Assembly: GCA_963850915.1 (NCBI GenBank)
Contig: CAWKND010000006.1
Location: forward strand, 62,001-126,000
Direction: 5' to 3'
From: CAVTWH01 sp963850915
GTDB taxonomy: Bacteria > Actinomycetota > Actinomycetes > Mycobacteriales > Micromonosporaceae
DNA: 64,000 nucleotides
The notes beneath the pieces were generated by a model. The model searched no databases. It was not told the origin of the DNA and saw only the letters and a list, made by a program, of their open reading frames with translations. Shown here in pieces: positions 62,075 to 64,000 of this stretch (the stretch's first letter is position 1; each line of letters starts with the position of its first letter). The position numbers and the translations under genes were made by a program.

Positions 62075-64000
62075 ATGCCTGCGGTACCCAACCGGTTCTC
62101 CCTGCGGGTGAGCGCCGCGGACGGCACCGTCGCCGACCCCGCCACCCTCGAGCAGTTCGCGCTCGACCTGCGTGCCGAGCTGACCGACCTGGAGACGGTC
62201 CGGGTCGACGCGGTGTCCGCCGGCCCGGCACCCGAGGGCGCCAGGTCGCTCGCCATCCTCGCGGTCTTCGAGTTCGTCATCACGATGGCTCAGGCGGGCG
62301 AGGCCGCCGCGAAGATCGTGCGGGCGATCCGGGAGGTCGCCAACCGCTACGCCGAGCACCGCCAACGGATCCGGGTCACCGTCGCCGACGTCGAGATCGA
62401 CCTCGCCGACGCCAGCGACGCACAGCTCAACCAGGTCGCGCAGGCAATTCAGGCCTCGGCCGGGCAACCGCTTTCCGCGGTACGCAGCGCGCTCGTCATC
62501 GCCAACAAGCAGTTCGACGACCCGGCCCTGACCCAGCTGCGCGCACCCGGCCACGACGCCGACGCGCTCGCCAGAGTGCTGGGCAACGCGAGCATCGGCG
62601 GCTTCGACGTCGAGCTGCTGACCGACGCGGACGAGCGCACCGTACGGCGGCGCATCGCCGAGTTCTTCGCCGAACGCGGCCACGACGACGTGCTGCTGCT
62701 GCACTTCTCCGGGCACGGCGTGAAGGACGCCCGCGGCCGGCTGTTCCTCACCGCCCGGGACACGAGACTGTCGCTGCTCGGTGCGACCGGCATACCCGCC
62801 AGCTTCGTCAACGACCAGATGGCGGAGACCCAGTCCAAGCGGGTGGTACTGATCCTGGACTGCTGTTACAGCGGCGCTTTCGCCCGGGGGACAGCGGTGC
62901 GCGGTGACGACTCGGTACACGTGGCCGACGAGTTCGGTGCCGGCAACGGGCGGATCGTGCTGACCGCGTCCAGCGCCACCGAGTACGCCTTCGAGGGTAC
63001 CGAGCTGACCCGCTCCGACGCCGCCCCGTCGGCCTTCACCGGAGCGCTCGTCGGCGGCCTGGAGACCGGTGCGGCCGACCTCGACGGCGACGGCGAGATC
63101 AGCATCGACGAGCTGTACGAATACACCTACCGCACAGTGCGGGCCAGCACACCCGGTCAGGCGCCGATGAAGTGGAGCTTCGGCGTCGAGGGCAGCCTGG
63201 TCATCGCCCGCAGTGTCCGGCCCGCCGCGCTGCCCCGGGACATCCTCGACGACATGGCCAGCGACCGAATCGTGCTACGCCTGGAAGCGGTGCGCGCACT
63301 GGCCCGGCTCGTCGAGACCGGCAAGTCCGGCGTGCGGGACGCCGCCGGCACCGCGCTGGTGGCGCTGCGGGACAACGACGACAGTGCGCGGGTACGCGCC
63401 GCGGCCGGCTCGGCTCTCGGCCAGCCATCCCCCGTGGTACCCCCGGAAACGGCTGAACCACCGAAACCGCGCGCCGCACCGACTCCCGTGGCGGCGCAGC
63501 CCTCCGTTGCGCCACCCCACGCCGTGCCGGCCGCCGCCCCGCCGCCTGTTACCGCACCGGCCGTTGTCCCGCCGCGACCCCGGATTGCCGCGCCGGCTGC
63601 CGAGCGTCCACACGCGACAGTCCCGGCGGACGCCGCAGCCCCGGTACGAACGGGCGTACCCGTCCTGGCCGCCGCCATCGTCACCATCGTGGCCGTGATC
63701 TTCGACGTACTGGGCAGCACGACCGCGCCGCTGACCTGGTACTCCCTGCTGACCGTTGCCGAACTGGCGGCGGCGGTGCTGGTACTCGTCACCCGCCGGC
63801 CGTCCCTGACCGGACTCCTGACCGGCCTGCTCGCCTGGGAGTGGCTGTTCCCCATCGTCCTGCAGGACAGCTCGGTAAAGGATGCTTTGGGCAGTGCCCA
63901 GGTACCCCTCGTGATCGGCAACCTGACGGCACTGGTCGCCCTGGTGCTCTGCGTCGTCGGGGTACTGCGCGACGGCCTGGGCGCACCACGGCCGTCGCGT
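62075..64000 (+). CDS. EACC1-like domain fused to caspase (C14) with EF-hand-like loop, HEAT-like region and membrane helices; runs off window
   Basis: The frame from ATG 62075 (GGGAG upstream) is open for 642 codons to the window end. Residues 1-125: beta-alpha domain (FSLRVSAADG, GPAPEGARSLAILAVFEFVI, HRQRIRVTVADVEIDL) like Effector-Associated Constant Component 1. Residues 135-385: caspase-like peptidase (VIANKQFDDP, LARVLGNASIGGFDV, catalytic His214 in HFSGHG, catalytic Cys264 in LDCCYSGAF). Residues 335-346, DLDGDGEISIDE, form a canonical EF-hand calcium loop. Residues 390-450 are HEAT-like helices (VLRLEAVRALARLVETG), then a Pro/Ala linker (451-525) and about four membrane helices (528-632). 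The C-terminus is missing. A proteolytic effector of a conflict/cell-death system is the best reading. Confidence 0.85.
   Translation, partial: MPAVPNRFSLRVSAADGTVADPATLEQFALDLRAELTDLETVRVDAVSAGPAPEGARSLAILAVFEFVITMAQAGEAAAKIVRAIREVANRYAEHRQRIRVTVADVEIDLADASDAQLNQVAQAIQASAGQPLSAVRSALVIANKQFDDPALTQLRAPGHDADALARVLGNASIGGFDVELLTDADERTVRRRIAEFFAERGHDDVLLLHFSGHGVKDARGRLFLTARDTRLSLLGATGIPASFVNDQMAETQSKRVVLILDCCYSGAFARGTAVRGDDSVHVADEFGAGNGRIVLTASSATEYAFEGTELTRSDAAPSAFTGALVGGLETGAADLDGDGEISIDELYEYTYRTVRASTPGQAPMKWSFGVEGSLVIARSVRPAALPRDILDDMASDRIVLRLEAVRALARLVETGKSGVRDAAGTALVALRDNDDSARVRAAAGSALGQPSPVVPPETAEPPKPRAAPTPVAAQPSVAPPHAVPAAAPPPVTAPAVVPPRPRIAAPAAERPHATVPADAAAPVRTGVPVLAAAIVTIVAVIFDVLGSTTAPLTWYSLLTVAELAAAVLVLVTRRPSLTGLLTGLLAWEWLFPIVLQDSSVKDALGSAQVPLVIGNLTALVALVLCVVGVLRDGLGAPRPSR

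Overview
The window is a 64 kb piece of a high-GC actinobacterial chromosome, gene-dense on both strands. Support for this comes from AfsR/SARP (BTAD) regulators, ECF41 sigma, HxlR/PadR/TetR regulators, secreted CBM/ricin-type CAZymes, frequent GTG starts with 4-base stop/start overlaps, and strong GC-rich hairpins. GTAC is conspicuously common, even where it forces rare codons, which would fit a Micromonosporaceae-type genome; that placement is inference. I see no rRNA, tRNA, CRISPR array, transposase or integrase.

Layout. 0-5.3 kb: a DrrAB-like ABC exporter (left gene cut by the window edge), a DUF4097 protein, and a convergent giant BTAD/NB-ARC/TPR regulator broken by one base. 5.7-13.5 kb: a short adenylate kinase, an acyltransferase-SDR-DUF1851 run, an alpha/beta hydrolase, a histidine-kinase tail fragment, and a cupin-FAD monooxygenase pair. 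12.2-15.6 kb: a PadR regulator with a membrane partner, facing an ABC transporter; both promoters carry the same palindrome. 15.6-24.6 kb: a TetR/MBL pair with matching operators, small membrane proteins, a NarL-type two-component system, an ECF41 sigma factor with recognisable promoters on both sides of the divergent DoxX region, and a GNAT. 24.6-36 kb: head-to-head stumps of an NmrA reductase and an HxlR regulator, a GT39 mannosyltransferase-like protein, a Calx-beta protein, a second broken BTAD regulator, a frameshifted lipoprotein, and a PadR-FAD monooxygenase operon.

36-52.6 kb is a polysaccharide-degradation region: SGNH esterase with fascin-like repeats, a CBM35/beta-helix/CBM6/ricin enzyme, a CBM2 protein and GH10 xylanase are intact. 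A sugar ABC transporter survives only as fragments and a GH43 has lost its middle, so the locus looks partly decayed. A LuxR-type ATPase regulator and a lipoprotein also lie here. 52.7-59.3 kb: antiporter, arginine deiminase and ornithine carbamoyltransferase (arcA-arcB) and a P-type ATPase with an unusual ion-site motif, together suggesting pH/ion and energy stress handling.

59.5-64 kb is the most interesting end: a tandem pair of SAM methyltransferases, one intact and one carrying nine single-base indels, then a gene running off the right edge whose product combines an EACC1-like N-terminal domain, a caspase domain with an intact His/Cys dyad and an EF-hand-like loop, a HEAT-like stretch and several membrane helices. 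This is the architecture of an effector in the NTP-dependent conflict (defence/cell-death) systems of multicellular bacteria; its partner genes would lie beyond the window.

A recurring theme is single-base frameshifts in otherwise intact genes (two BTAD regulators, a lipoprotein, a DUF4242 protein, the second methyltransferase). Whether these are real pseudogenes or assembly errors is the key quality question for this sequence.
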